This document shows, in pieces, positions 31,662 through 40,039 of a stretch of 64,000 nucleotides of DNA. Positions within the stretch are counted from its first letter, which is position 1, and every line of letters starts with the position of its first letter. This DNA comes from Candidatus Dormiibacterota bacterium (GTDB lineage: Bacteria > Chloroflexota > Dormibacteria > Aeolococcales > Aeolococcaceae), in assembly GCA_003162415.1 (NCBI GenBank), contig PMOL01000011.1:324383-388382 (forward strand), given 5' to 3'. A model generated the notes under the pieces. That model made no database searches and was not told where the DNA came from. It saw nothing but the letters and a program-made list of their open reading frames with translations. The translations under genes were made by a program, and so were the position numbers.

Positions 31662-34205
31662 CTACTCCGTGGGAGGTGCGCTCGGCGGACCCGACGCGGC
31701 GGTTGCGACCGCCTCGGCCTTTTCCTTCTTCTCCCGGCGGGGGCCCTTGGGCACTAGGCGCATCTTCACCTCGCCCTCGACGACCTCGACGATCACCGCG
31801 TCGCCCGGACCGTGCTTGAGGCGGAGCAACTCCTCGCTCAACGGGTCCTCGATGACGCGCTGGATCACGCGCCGCAGCGGGCGTGCTCCGTAGATCTTGT
31901 CGAAACCTTCGATGACGAGCTTCTCCTTGGCATCGTCCGACACCGTGAAGGTCAGCTCCTGGGCTGCGAGGTGCATTGCCACCTTGGCGAGCAGCAGGTC
32001 CACGATCTGGCGCATCTGCGGATGGTCGAGACGCTGGAAGACGACGACCGCGTCGACACGGTTGAGGAACTCGGGACGGAACTGCTTCTTGAGCTCGTCC
32101 ATGATGCTGTCGCGCATCTTCCCGTGCTCTGACGATGACGCCCGCTCATCCGGCACGGCCGGCTGGAACCCGAGCGACATGTTGAGCTTCAACCCGTGCA
32201 CGCCGAGGTTGCTGGTCATGATGATGATCGTGTTGGCGAAGTTGACCGCCTTGCCCTTGGCGTCGCTGAGCCGGCCGTCCTCGAGAATCTGCAACAGCAT
32301 GTTGAAGACCTCTGGGTGCGCCTTCTCGATCTCGTCGAAGAGCACCACGGAGTACGGGCGACGTCGCACCGCCTCGGTGAGCTGCCCGCCCTCGTCGTAG
32401 CCGACGTAGCCTGGCGGCGATCCGACCAGACGCGCGGTCGAATGGCGCTCCATGAACTCGCTCATGTCGAGCCGGATGATCGCGTCCTCGTTGTCGAAAA
32501 GGAACGCAGCGAGCGCACGCGACAGCTCGGTCTTGCCGACGCCGGTCGGGCCGAGGAACATGAACGATCCGATCGGCCGCTTGGCATCCTTGAGTCCGGC
32601 GCGCGCACGGCGCACCGCCTGGGAGATGACCTTCACCGCATCGTCCTGGCCGATGAGGCGCTTGTGGATCTCCTCCTCCATGCGCAGCAGGCGTGAGGTC
32701 TCCTCCTCCACCAGGCGCGAGACCGGGACGCCGGTCCACGACGAGATGATCTCGGCGATGTGCTCCTCGGTCACCTCCGGAACGGTCGCGCCGAGCTCGT
32801 CACGCCACTTGGTCTCCTGGGAGACGTACTTGTCCTTGAGCTTCTTTTCCTTGTCGCGGAAGTTGGCCGCGGTCTCGTAGTCCTGCGCCGCGATCGCCTC
32901 TTCCTTCTGCGTCTGCAGCTCGCGAATCTCGCGCTGCATGGCGCGCAGCTCTTCCGGCGTGGTGGTGAGCTTCATGCGCACACGTGCGCTCGCCTCATCG
33001 ATGAGGTCGATCGCCTTGTCCGGAAGCGAGCGGTCACTGACGTAGCGCACCGACAGCTCGGCAGCGGCCTTGAGCGCGTCGTCGGTGATGGTCACCCGAT
33101 GGTGCTTGTCGTACAGCGGACGGATGCCGTGCAGAATCTCGATGGTCTCGGCAAGCGACGGCTCGTCGACGAACACCGGCTGGAAACGGCGCTCGAGCGC
33201 TGCGTCCTTCTCGATGTACTTGCGGTACTCGTTGAGCGTGGTCGCACCGATGCACTGAATCTCACCGCGCGCAAGTGCGGGCTTGAGAATGTTCGCTGCG
33301 TCGATGGCACCTTCCGCGGCGCCGGCGCCCACAAGCGTGTGCAGCTCGTCGATGAACAGGATCACCTCGCGCGATGCGCGGATCTCGTCAAGGATCTTCT
33401 TGAGACGCTCCTCGAACTCGCCGCGGTACTTGGTACCCGCAACCAGCGCGCCCATGTCGAGCGTGAGCACGCGCTTGCCCATCAGCGACTCGGGAATGTT
33501 GCCGAGGATGATCTGCTGCGCGAGCCCTTCCGCGATGGCGGTCTTGCCCACGCCGGGCTCACCGATCAGTGCGGGGTTGTTCTTGGTGCGCCGGCTGAGG
33601 ATCTGCACGACACGCTCGATCTCCATGGCGCGCCCGATCACGGGGTCGAGCGAGTTCTTGATCGCCAGGTCGGTGAGGTCGCGGCAGAACTGGTCGAGCA
33701 GTGGCGTCTTGGAAGGCTTCTTCTGCGCCTCCTTGGACTCCTCGTCGATGCCCGACTCGTGGAGCAGCTTGTCGATCTCGCCGCGAACCTTCTCGAGGTT
33801 GGCGCCGAGGTCCTCGAGGACGTGGGCGGCGATGCCCTCACCCTCGATGAGCAGCCCGAGCAGGAGATGTTCGGTGCCCACATAGTTGTTGCCCATGCGG
33901 CGCGCCTCTTCAAAGGAGATCTCGATGACCTTCTTGACACGCGACGTCGGGATGATCTGCTGGATGATGATCCGCTCGTTGCGACCGAGCACCGACTCGA
34001 TCGTGCTGCGAACCTTGTTTATCTCGACACCGAGATTGTTGAGGACCTTGGCCGCAAGCCCCTCCCCTTCACGGAGCAACCCCAGCAGCAGGTGCTCTGT
34101 GCCGATGTACGAGTGGTGCGAACGCTCAGCCTCTTCCTGGGCAAGCGTGAGCACCTTCTTCGCCCTTTCGGTGAAGCGCTCGAACGGGTACAAAACCGCC
34201 TCCAT
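31662..34205 (-). CDS. clpC: ATP-dependent Clp protease ATPase subunit ClpC
   Basis: The 847-residue AAA+ unfoldase has two N-terminal Clp repeats (residues 1-150), Walker A GEPGVGKTAIAEG near 215-222, and a mid-domain. A UVR-like segment (MQREIREL then AIAAQDYETAANFRDKE) is characteristic of ClpC rather than ClpA. The second Walker A is GPTGVGKTELSRA near 560. The C-terminal tail is Ala/Pro-rich. ClpS is encoded 2.3 kb away on the other strand. No mcsA/mcsB/ctsR genes are adjacent, so the Firmicutes-type operon is absent. Confidence 0.97.
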   Translation of the reverse strand: MEAVLYPFERFTERAKKVLTLAQEEAERSHHSYIGTEHLLLGLLREGEGLAAKVLNNLGVEINKVRSTIESVLGRNERIIIQQIIPTSRVKKVIEISFEEARRMGNNYVGTEHLLLGLLIEGEGIAAHVLEDLGANLEKVRGEIDKLLHESGIDEESKEAQKKPSKTPLLDQFCRDLTDLAIKNSLDPVIGRAMEIERVVQILSRRTKNNPALIGEPGVGKTAIAEGLAQQIILGNIPESLMGKRVLTLDMGALVAGTKYRGEFEERLKKILDEIRASREVILFIDELHTLVGAGAAEGAIDAANILKPALARGEIQCIGATTLNEYRKYIEKDAALERRFQPVFVDEPSLAETIEILHGIRPLYDKHHRVTITDDALKAAAELSVRYVSDRSLPDKAIDLIDEASARVRMKLTTTPEELRAMQREIRELQTQKEEAIAAQDYETAANFRDKEKKLKDKYVSQETKWRDELGATVPEVTEEHIAEIISSWTGVPVSRLVEEETSRLLRMEEEIHKRLIGQDDAVKVISQAVRRARAGLKDAKRPIGSFMFLGPTGVGKTELSRALAAFLFDNEDAIIRLDMSEFMERHSTARLVGSPPGYVGYDEGGQLTEAVRRRPYSVVLFDEIEKAHPEVFNMLLQILEDGRLSDAKGKAVNFANTIIIMTSNLGVHGLKLNMSLGFQPAVPDERASSSEHGKMRDSIMDELKKQFRPEFLNRVDAVVVFQRLDHPQMRQIVDLLLAKVAMHLAAQELTFTVSDDAKEKLVIEGFDKIYGARPLRRVIQRVIEDPLSEELLRLKHGPGDAVIVEVVEGEVKMRLVPKGPRREKKEKAEAVATAASGPPSAPPTE

Positions 34206-34339
34206 TGCCCTTCCGGCCCCCCCGTGGATGGAAAGGGTCAGACCCCGGGCACTGCTGTAACGCCCCTCATAGTACCCGGGTCGGCGGACAGCTAAGCAAC
34301 TTTGTAAATACGGGCTGGTAGCCCCGTCGAAACGGCCTC

Positions 34340-34378
34340 GTCGCTACGCACAACAGCGACGGTCACTCTCTTGGTGAC
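34340..34378 (-). terminator. Two tandem hairpins downstream of rpsA
   Basis: GTCGCT/AGCGAC (34340-34360) and GTCAC/GTGAC (34362-34378) form two short stems just after the rpsA stop codon. Neither is followed by a T tract. They could separate rpsA from clpC transcription. Confidence 0.35.
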
Positions 34379-34384
34379 GCCGCC

Positions 34385-35914
34385 CTAGGCTTTGGGTTCT
34401 GCAGCCTCGATATCGGCACCGGCGCCGGCCTCGTCCGCCGCAGGTTCCAGTGCGGCTTCCGTGGCCGCATCGGCCGCGGTTGTCGCTGCCGCCGACTCGT
34501 CGCCGGTCGCGCCGGCGTCGGTTGCCTCGGTGGCCTCTTCGACCTCTGCCTCGAGCTCGGACTCGGACTCGCCGGCGCCATCGTCCAGCCTGTCGGCCGC
34601 GGCGGCATCGTCGGCCTCCGCGTTGTCTTCGGCAATCTCCTCAGCCGTGGCGGTGCCGGCCGCGACTGCATCGTTGACGGCTGCGCGTGTGGTCCCCTCG
34701 ACGCCGGCGTCGGTGAGCGCGGTGGCCATCGGCGTCACGGCCGTGTCCGCAGTGTCGCTCTCGTCGTCGTCATCTTCGGGGTAGTCATATGACGGTGGAG
34801 TGATCTCGTCGCCCTCGCCGGTCGGACCGCCGCCGTGCAGCTGGCGCAGGGAGAGGCTGATGCGACGGCGGACCTTGTCCGCGCTGAGCACCATGACCTC
34901 GACCTCCTCGCCGACCTTGAGGACGTCTTCGGTACGTTCGACGTGATCCCACGAGAGCTCGCTGATGTGGAGCAGACCCTCGACACCGTCGGCGATCTGC
35001 AGGAACGCGCCGTACTTCTTGGTCTTGGTGACGATGCCGGGCACCGCCTTGCCGGGCGGGAACTGCTGCTCGATGGTGTCCCAGGGATCCTGTGACATCT
35101 GGCGCAGCGAGAGGCTGATGCGCGAGAGGTCGGGGTCGAGCTTGATGACCTTGACGGACACCTCATCGCCGACGGTGAGCACGTCGCTGACATTATTGAT
35201 GCGATCCCAAGACAGCTCGCTGATGTGGATGAGGCCGTCGGCGCCGCCGAGGTTGACGAAGGCGCCGTAGGACGTGACGCCGCTCACCTTGCCGGTGATG
35301 ACGTCGCCGACCTTGAGCTTCTCGAAGAGCTCCTCGCGCTGGCGCGCGCGATCCTCATCCTGCGCCGCGCGCTGCGACACGATGAGGCGGTTGCGCTTGC
35401 GGTTGACCTCGAGGATCTTGACCGGGATCTTGGTGCCGACCAGCTCCATGAGGTTGCCGCTGAACTGGCGCGCCACCTGGCTGCTGGGCAGGAATCCGCG
35501 CAGGCCCATGATGTTGACGATGAGCCCGCCCTTGTTCTGCTCGCGAACCTCGGCGTCGAGGATCTCGCCCTCGGACTCCTTCTCTGCGACGGCCTGCCAG
35601 ATGCCTTCGGCGCGCGCCTTGCGCAGGCTGAGGACGACGTTGCCGTGCTCATCCTCGGGCTGGATGATGTAGACCTTGACCTGGTCGCCGGAGTTGAGCA
35701 CGACCGTCTGCTCACCGCGTGCCGACAGCTCGCGGTTCGAGATGATCCCTTCACTCTTGGCGCCGATGTCGACGAGGACCTCGTCGGGATCGACACGGAC
35801 GACGACACCATCGACGATGTCACCGTGGGCCAGGGCCCTGATCGAATTCTGGTCCTCCCGCAGGAGGTCCTCCATGGTGAGCGTCTCGGGCTCCTGGGCC
35901 GTCGTCGGGGTCAA
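34385..35914 (-). CDS. rpsA: 30S ribosomal protein bS1
   Basis: This 509-residue protein has four S1 RNA-binding domains between about residues 28 and 370; the third and fourth contain GAFVNLGGADGLIHISELSW and GAFLQIADGVEGLLHISELSW. A long acidic, Ala/Glu/Asp-rich tail (about 380-509) follows, with low complexity. Four-domain S1 is typical of high-GC Gram-positives and relatives. The start is TTG (35914), supported by AAAGGAG just upstream. The region 35915-36165 before it should hold divergent promoters, but no clear consensus was found. Confidence 0.93.
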   Translation of the reverse strand: MTPTTAQEPETLTMEDLLREDQNSIRALAHGDIVDGVVVRVDPDEVLVDIGAKSEGIISNRELSARGEQTVVLNSGDQVKVYIIQPEDEHGNVVLSLRKARAEGIWQAVAEKESEGEILDAEVREQNKGGLIVNIMGLRGFLPSSQVARQFSGNLMELVGTKIPVKILEVNRKRNRLIVSQRAAQDEDRARQREELFEKLKVGDVITGKVSGVTSYGAFVNLGGADGLIHISELSWDRINNVSDVLTVGDEVSVKVIKLDPDLSRISLSLRQMSQDPWDTIEQQFPPGKAVPGIVTKTKKYGAFLQIADGVEGLLHISELSWDHVERTEDVLKVGEEVEVMVLSADKVRRRISLSLRQLHGGGPTGEGDEITPPSYDYPEDDDDESDTADTAVTPMATALTDAGVEGTTRAAVNDAVAAGTATAEEIAEDNAEADDAAAADRLDDGAGESESELEAEVEEATEATDAGATGDESAAATTAADAATEAALEPAADEAGAGADIEAAEPKA

Positions 35915-36165
35915 TGCACTCCTTTGCTCGTTACTCCTGCCTTCAGAACAATCCTTCTCGCCGGTCAGGGTCGCGGGCTTTCGCCTTCAAATGATCGTAT
36001 TTGGGGCTTGAATGGCGCGTTTGCACCAATGCCATAGCGATCTCGCCGAGTGTATCACCCGCGGCAGATCGGCCCTCTTTCGCCAATTCGTTGCACACCG
36101 TTGGCGCGGCCGCGACAGTGCCATCAGCGAGGCGTCGCAACCGCCATGCGACGCTGCGCCACGAA

Positions 36166-36384
36166 ATGCGAGTAACCATCACCTGCGAGGAATGCGGCGA
36201 GCGACATCGTCTCGAAAGGCGCGTCAGCGAGCCGGGTCCCATCTGGATTGTGTGCCACAACTGCGAGCTTCCGCTGCAAGCGGTGCTCGACGGAGTGACC
36301 ACCACCACGACAACGGCTCCTGCAGCCCAGCCCTCACGGACTCCGTCCGCGTGGGCGGGCGTCGTCGACTTCCGCGCAGTCTGA
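36166..36384 (+). CDS. Small zinc-ribbon protein
   Basis: The 72-residue protein has two CxxC knuckles: CEECGERHRLER and VCHNCELPLQAV, the pattern of a single zinc ribbon. A Thr-rich linker (GVTTTTTTAPA) and a short C-terminal tail (AWAGVVDFRAV) follow. The ATG at 36166 begins MRVTITCEEC; upstream extension of the frame lacks coding character. It is divergent from rpsA and precedes clpS by about 100 bp. The role is unknown; nucleic-acid or protein binding is possible. Confidence 0.6.
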   Translation: MRVTITCEECGERHRLERRVSEPGPIWIVCHNCELPLQAVLDGVTTTTTTAPAAQPSRTPSAWAGVVDFRAV

Positions 36385-36491
36385 GCGACGTCGCTCCTTC
36401 GGGAGCCCCGTCACCGGGCAGCTCGAGGAGGGGGCGGACGGGAACCGTTGGCGGTGGTGTTGTTGACGGGACCTGAGCTACGCTAGCTGCC

Positions 36492-36803
36492 ATGGCGACC
36501 ACCTCCGCGCCGACGCCGACCAAGGCGCCGGCCCCGGCGAAGGCCCCCGGACGCGAGGAGCGCGACCAGCGAGAGTTCGGCTGGAACGTGATGGTCTGGA
36601 ATGACCCGATCACCCTCATGTCATATGTGGTGCTCGTCCTCCGCAAACTGTTCGGCTACGACCATGCGACGGCCACCCGCCTGATGCTCCAGGTGCACAA
36701 CGAGGGTCGCGCCGTGGTCGCGACCCAGCCACGCGAGCAGGCCGAGGTTTCGGTCGCGCAGCTCCACTCCTTTGGACTCCAGGCGACCCTGGGTCGTCCC
36801 TGA
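36492..36803 (+). CDS. clpS: ATP-dependent Clp protease adaptor ClpS
   Basis: This 103-residue adaptor delivers N-degron substrates to ClpA/ClpC. After a flexible Pro/Ala/Thr-rich N-terminus comes the core VMVWNDPITLMSYVVLVLRK, in which the Asn-Asp pair and the Met-rich helix form the N-end binding pocket. VHNEGRAVVATQPREQAE (ClpC-contact region) and SFGLQATL complete the fold. It pairs with a DUF2017 gene 20 bp downstream, an arrangement typical of actinobacteria. Confidence 0.93.
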   Translation: MATTSAPTPTKAPAPAKAPGREERDQREFGWNVMVWNDPITLMSYVVLVLRKLFGYDHATATRLMLQVHNEGRAVVATQPREQAEVSVAQLHSFGLQATLGRP

Positions 36804-36823
36804 GACGCCGGAAGCCCCGCCGG

Positions 36824-37273
36824 ATGGCCCAGGTGCTCCGTCGCCGCGGGCGGATCCAGGTGAAGGTCGACAAGCGCGAGCGTGAGGCGCTGATCGGGAT
36901 CATCGATTCGCTCAGCCCCCGTCTCGCCGCACCCCTGGCGTCGGCGCCGCGCGCGTATGACGACGCCAAGCTCCAGGCCGAGTACGACCGCTGGGTGCGG
37001 CCCGATATCGAGAAGGGGCGCGAGGTGGATCTCACGATGGTGCGCAATGCGCTCAGCGCCGGCGAGGACACGCTCCCGCTCACCGAGGCGCAGACGCTGG
37101 CCTGGCTGCGGGCCTTCAATCACCTGCGCGTCGCAGCGGGCGAGATCCTCGGCATCGAGGGTGACGGCTGGGAGGACACCGCGAGTGAAGCGACCAAGCA
37201 GAAGCCGGAGTACGGCGTGCTTATCGCGCTGGGGTATCTCCAGGAGGAGTTGGTCGCGGCGCTCGACTCGTAG
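36824..37273 (+). CDS. DUF2017 protein
   Basis: This 149-residue alpha-helical protein belongs to the DUF2017 family, which is nearly always encoded next to clpS in actinobacteria and relatives. Visible features are VKVDKREREALIGIIDSL, RPDIEKGREVDLTMVRNAL and the WLRAFNHLRVAAGEILGI helix. Its biochemical role is unknown; the context suggests a link to ClpS/ClpC proteolysis. The 3' end overlaps the convergent gene at 37221-38072 by 53 bp. Confidence 0.85.
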   Translation: MAQVLRRRGRIQVKVDKREREALIGIIDSLSPRLAAPLASAPRAYDDAKLQAEYDRWVRPDIEKGREVDLTMVRNALSAGEDTLPLTEAQTLAWLRAFNHLRVAAGEILGIEGDGWEDTASEATKQKPEYGVLIALGYLQEELVAALDS

Positions 37274-38072
37274 CCATCACGCGGCCCGGTCGCGGGCGGC
37301 GCCATGAACGGTGCGGTTTGAGTGATGGCGATGGCGGCGGCTCGGGGGTCGGGTTGATCGTATCGCTCTGCCAGTGGATCGTCTGGTCGACCGTCACGGG
37401 GTAGGCCTCCAGGTGCTGATCCGCAAGCACAGCAGCGATGCAATCGGCGCTGCCGCCGATGTAGGTGCTCATCAGGTCGATGTCCGTGGCCACGCGCCAG
37501 CTTCGATCGTCCGGCCACCACAGGCTCGCACTATGCGGCCACCCGGTGCCGGCAAAGGCCGTGCCCGCCGCATGGACCGGGCCTCGAAGCAGCGCCATGT
37601 TGCGCTGCGGCATTGCGATGAGCGGGACCGTGCCCGGCTGGAACGGCGCGTCCCCGTATCCCTCCCAGACTCCGAACCAGCACTCGGATGGCGTGCTGGT
37701 GAAGCGGGCGAGCACGCCGGCAAGGCTCGCGGCGGTGCGCGGCGGCAGTGAACCCGTTGACGGCGGTTGATCCCAGATACCGGGCTGAACATCGTTCTGC
37801 TCGAATTTCCAATCGCCTGTGATGGCGACCCATTCCATGGCGGCGTGAGCGATGCGGCCGTTCGCCACTGCCACCGCCGACCATGCAACCTCGACCGTGT
37901 CACCCGAGCTGCCGCGGGACGCCGAATGGAGGACCCGCGCGTAGGCCTCGCACGTGACCGGCAGCAGCGAGCCGACGTCGTATTGGAAGTTGCGCACGCT
38001 CGCCACAATCCAGTTCGCGGCGCTCACGTCGTCGACGAGGTGCAGGTCGCCGAAGGCGGCGACATCGGCCAC
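37221..38072 (-). CDS. Uncharacterised WWPxDR-family protein (actinobacterial type)
   Basis: The protein has about 283 residues from a GTG at 38072. It shows a pattern I recognise from uncharacterised actinobacterial proteins: NWIVASV and EAYARVLH near the N-terminus, CWFGVWEGYGD, MALLRGPVHAA, SLWWPDDRSWRVATDIDL and STYIGGSADCIAAVLAD. No catalytic or binding function is known to me. The basic Pro/Arg-rich tail (last ~40 residues) overlaps DUF2017 on the other strand and may be non-conserved. The upstream extension to 38489 is a shadow. It follows the propeller-protein gene by 23 bp, suggesting one transcript. Confidence 0.65.
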   Translation of the reverse strand: MADVAAFGDLHLVDDVSAANWIVASVRNFQYDVGSLLPVTCEAYARVLHSASRGSSGDTVEVAWSAVAVANGRIAHAAMEWVAITGDWKFEQNDVQPGIWDQPPSTGSLPPRTAASLAGVLARFTSTPSECWFGVWEGYGDAPFQPGTVPLIAMPQRNMALLRGPVHAAGTAFAGTGWPHSASLWWPDDRSWRVATDIDLMSTYIGGSADCIAAVLADQHLEAYPVTVDQTIHWQSDTINPTPEPPPSPSLKPHRSWRRPRPGRVMATSRAPRPTPPGDTPAR

Positions 38073-38095
38073 CGGCGAATTATGTGACCTGCCGG

Positions 38096-39325
38096 CTACC
38101 TGCTCGGGTTTGTGTAGACGTGGACGCCGCCACCGCCATCGACCCTCACGCAGAAGCGCGCGCTGGGGCACGAGAGACCGGTCATCGCCTTTGTCCCGCT
38201 GGGGATCACGCGCGTGCTGGTCCACGCTCCCGCCCCGCCGGTCGGGTCGTCGCTGACGAACACGGATTCCGAAAGGCCACCCGCGACGCAGAACCCTGCG
38301 CTGGGGCAGGACACGCTTTCGAACCTCACTGAGCCGTCGAGCGTTGTGATCGTCCAGGCATCGGAGCCGCCGGTGGGGTCGGTGGACGTGACCACCTGCC
38401 CGTTGCCGTCGACGGCCGCACAAAAATGGACGGTCGGGCAGCTGATGGCCGTGAACGATTTGGTACCGATCACCTTGGTCACGTGCCACGCGCCGATGCC
38501 GCCCGAAGGATTGGTCGAGGTGATGACGTTGCCAACCTCGTCGGTGGCGACGCAGAGCTTCACTGCCGGGCAGGAGATCGCGGTCAACTCGTGGGTGGAG
38601 TCAATTTCGGTGGGAGTCCAGGTATGCAGGGGGAGGGCCAGGGACGTGTCGGTGAGCACCATGCCGGCCGGTTTGGAGGACGGCGAGAAGGCACCGACCG
38701 CGACGCAGAGTGTTGGTGCTGGGCAAGAGATCCCGGTGAAGGCCACCGGGCGGTTGACGATGAGCGCCAGGTACCGCTGAGTCAGTCCCCCGTTTAGATT
38801 CGCCGAGATGACGGCCAAACCACGCTGATCACTCTGATCGACGGAGACGCAGAGCGACCGGCCGGCGCAAGACACGCCGTTCACCACACCGTTCATCGCG
38901 TCGCCGGACGGCACCGTCGTCAGCGGGGACCGCGCGAACCGCAACACGAGCGACCAGGCTTGTGCGCCGCCGCCCGGATCGGTTGAGATGTACCAGTCCC
39001 CTCCGCGGTCCACCGCGAGGCAGTAATCGGCATTAGGGCAGGAGATGGCGGTGGGGCTGCTTGGCATCCGGGGAAGCTGGAACGACCTCCAGTGCCCGAG
39101 AGGGCTTGCAGGGGTCGGTTTGACAACAGGCCCACTCCGCAACGCGACAGACGCCCCCACAACTGCGCCACTGATCACGACCACCGTCGCTGCGAAGACC
39201 GCGACCGCCTTCCACGGCGCCGACGTGACGCGCTCGCGCGGCAATCTCGACGGGACGCGCGCGGCGTCGGTCAGCAGGGAGTGCGTGAGCTGGCGAGCGC
39301 GATCGTCGAAGCGGACGGGCGTCAT
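38096..39325 (-). CDS. Membrane-anchored seven-repeat protein, probable sigma-linked beta-propeller sensor
   Basis: The 409-residue protein has a short cytoplasmic N-terminus (about 1-37), one membrane helix (about 38-60) and seven ~44-residue repeats outside. Each repeat begins like ISCPxxxxCVAVD and continues with STDPxGGxxAWxxxx. Every repeat has a C-x5-C pair, so each blade may be disulfide-locked; seven repeats suggest a seven-bladed propeller. The ATG at 39325 overlaps the sigma factor stop (ATGA), so it is in the position of an anti-sigma factor, although no zinc anti-sigma motif is seen. The N-terminal frame extension to 39658 is a shadow. Confidence 0.75.
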   Translation of the reverse strand: MTPVRFDDRARQLTHSLLTDAARVPSRLPRERVTSAPWKAVAVFAATVVVISGAVVGASVALRSGPVVKPTPASPLGHWRSFQLPRMPSSPTAISCPNADYCLAVDRGGDWYISTDPGGGAQAWSLVLRFARSPLTTVPSGDAMNGVVNGVSCAGRSLCVSVDQSDQRGLAVISANLNGGLTQRYLALIVNRPVAFTGISCPAPTLCVAVGAFSPSSKPAGMVLTDTSLALPLHTWTPTEIDSTHELTAISCPAVKLCVATDEVGNVITSTNPSGGIGAWHVTKVIGTKSFTAISCPTVHFCAAVDGNGQVVTSTDPTGGSDAWTITTLDGSVRFESVSCPSAGFCVAGGLSESVFVSDDPTGGAGAWTSTRVIPSGTKAMTGLSCPSARFCVRVDGGGGVHVYTNPSR

Positions 39326-39924
39326 GGTGCTGTCTCCTCGGTGTCTTCCCACTTCATCTGTGTCGAGAGGCGCTGCCGCGCTGCCCGGAGCTGGATCTCG
39401 ACCGTGCGAGGGGAACACCCGAGCGCCGAGGCCGTCTGCGCCGTGCTGAGATCCTCGCTGTAGAAGAGCACCACGGTTGCGCGCATCCGGGGTGGAAGGC
39501 TCTGGAGCGCGGTGTGCCAGTCGAGCGTCGTGACGCTCGGTTCCCACCCCTCGCTCGGGGCGGGCTGCCAGGCCCGTGCGAGACGGCGGAGTTCGCGTGC
39601 CCACGCCCGCCGTCGCTGCAGCGCGAGGCGCACGACCATCGTGCGGAGCAGCGGCCACGCTGGTCCGTGCAGCTAGCCGGGTTCGCGCTTCATACGCTCG
39701 GCGAGCTGGAGAAATGCGTCATGGGCGAGGTCCTCGCCGGCGGCACCGTCTCCGGCGAGCGCGGTTCCCAAACCGACCAGCCGGTGGATCTCGGCGGCAT
39801 AGATGTCATCGAGCGACGCCGCGCTCTCGCGCACTGCCTCGCCACGCATCGCCTCGCCTGCCGATTGGGCCGCCATCGCTTTCCTCACCCGAGCCAGGGC
39901 GAACGTCGCGGCGTCGCTCATCAC
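39322..39924 (-). pseudogene. ECF-type sigma factor interrupted by an in-frame amber codon
   Basis: Two open frames are collinear and in the same phase. The first (39673-39924, 83 codons) carries a region-2-like sequence, ENLAHDAFLQL-like in GEDLAHDAFLQLAERMKREPG. The second (39322-39639) carries region 4 with LPPRMRATVVLFYSEDLS and the TASALGCSPRTVEIQLRAAR helix-turn-helix. A single TAG at 39673-39675 separates them, with coding-like sequence continuing directly after it (LHGPAWPLLRT). A Tyr codon mutated to amber would explain this. It may be a recent pseudogene, a sequencing error or a read-through gene. Confidence 0.7.
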
Positions 39925-40039
39925 GACCTATATATGCCGCCCGGAGTGTCTACCCCTTAGATGCAGGCGAACTCAGTCCGCGAGCAATGACGACCCCGTG
40001 ATGGACGGGATCGCTCAGCGGGCCAACCAGTCCGGCAGC

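Noticed and set aside
38073-38489. N-terminal extension of the WWPxDR-family protein
   Set aside because: The extension is out-of-phase sequence of the repeat protein gene, rich in Arg and His. The GTG at 38072 begins the coherent part.
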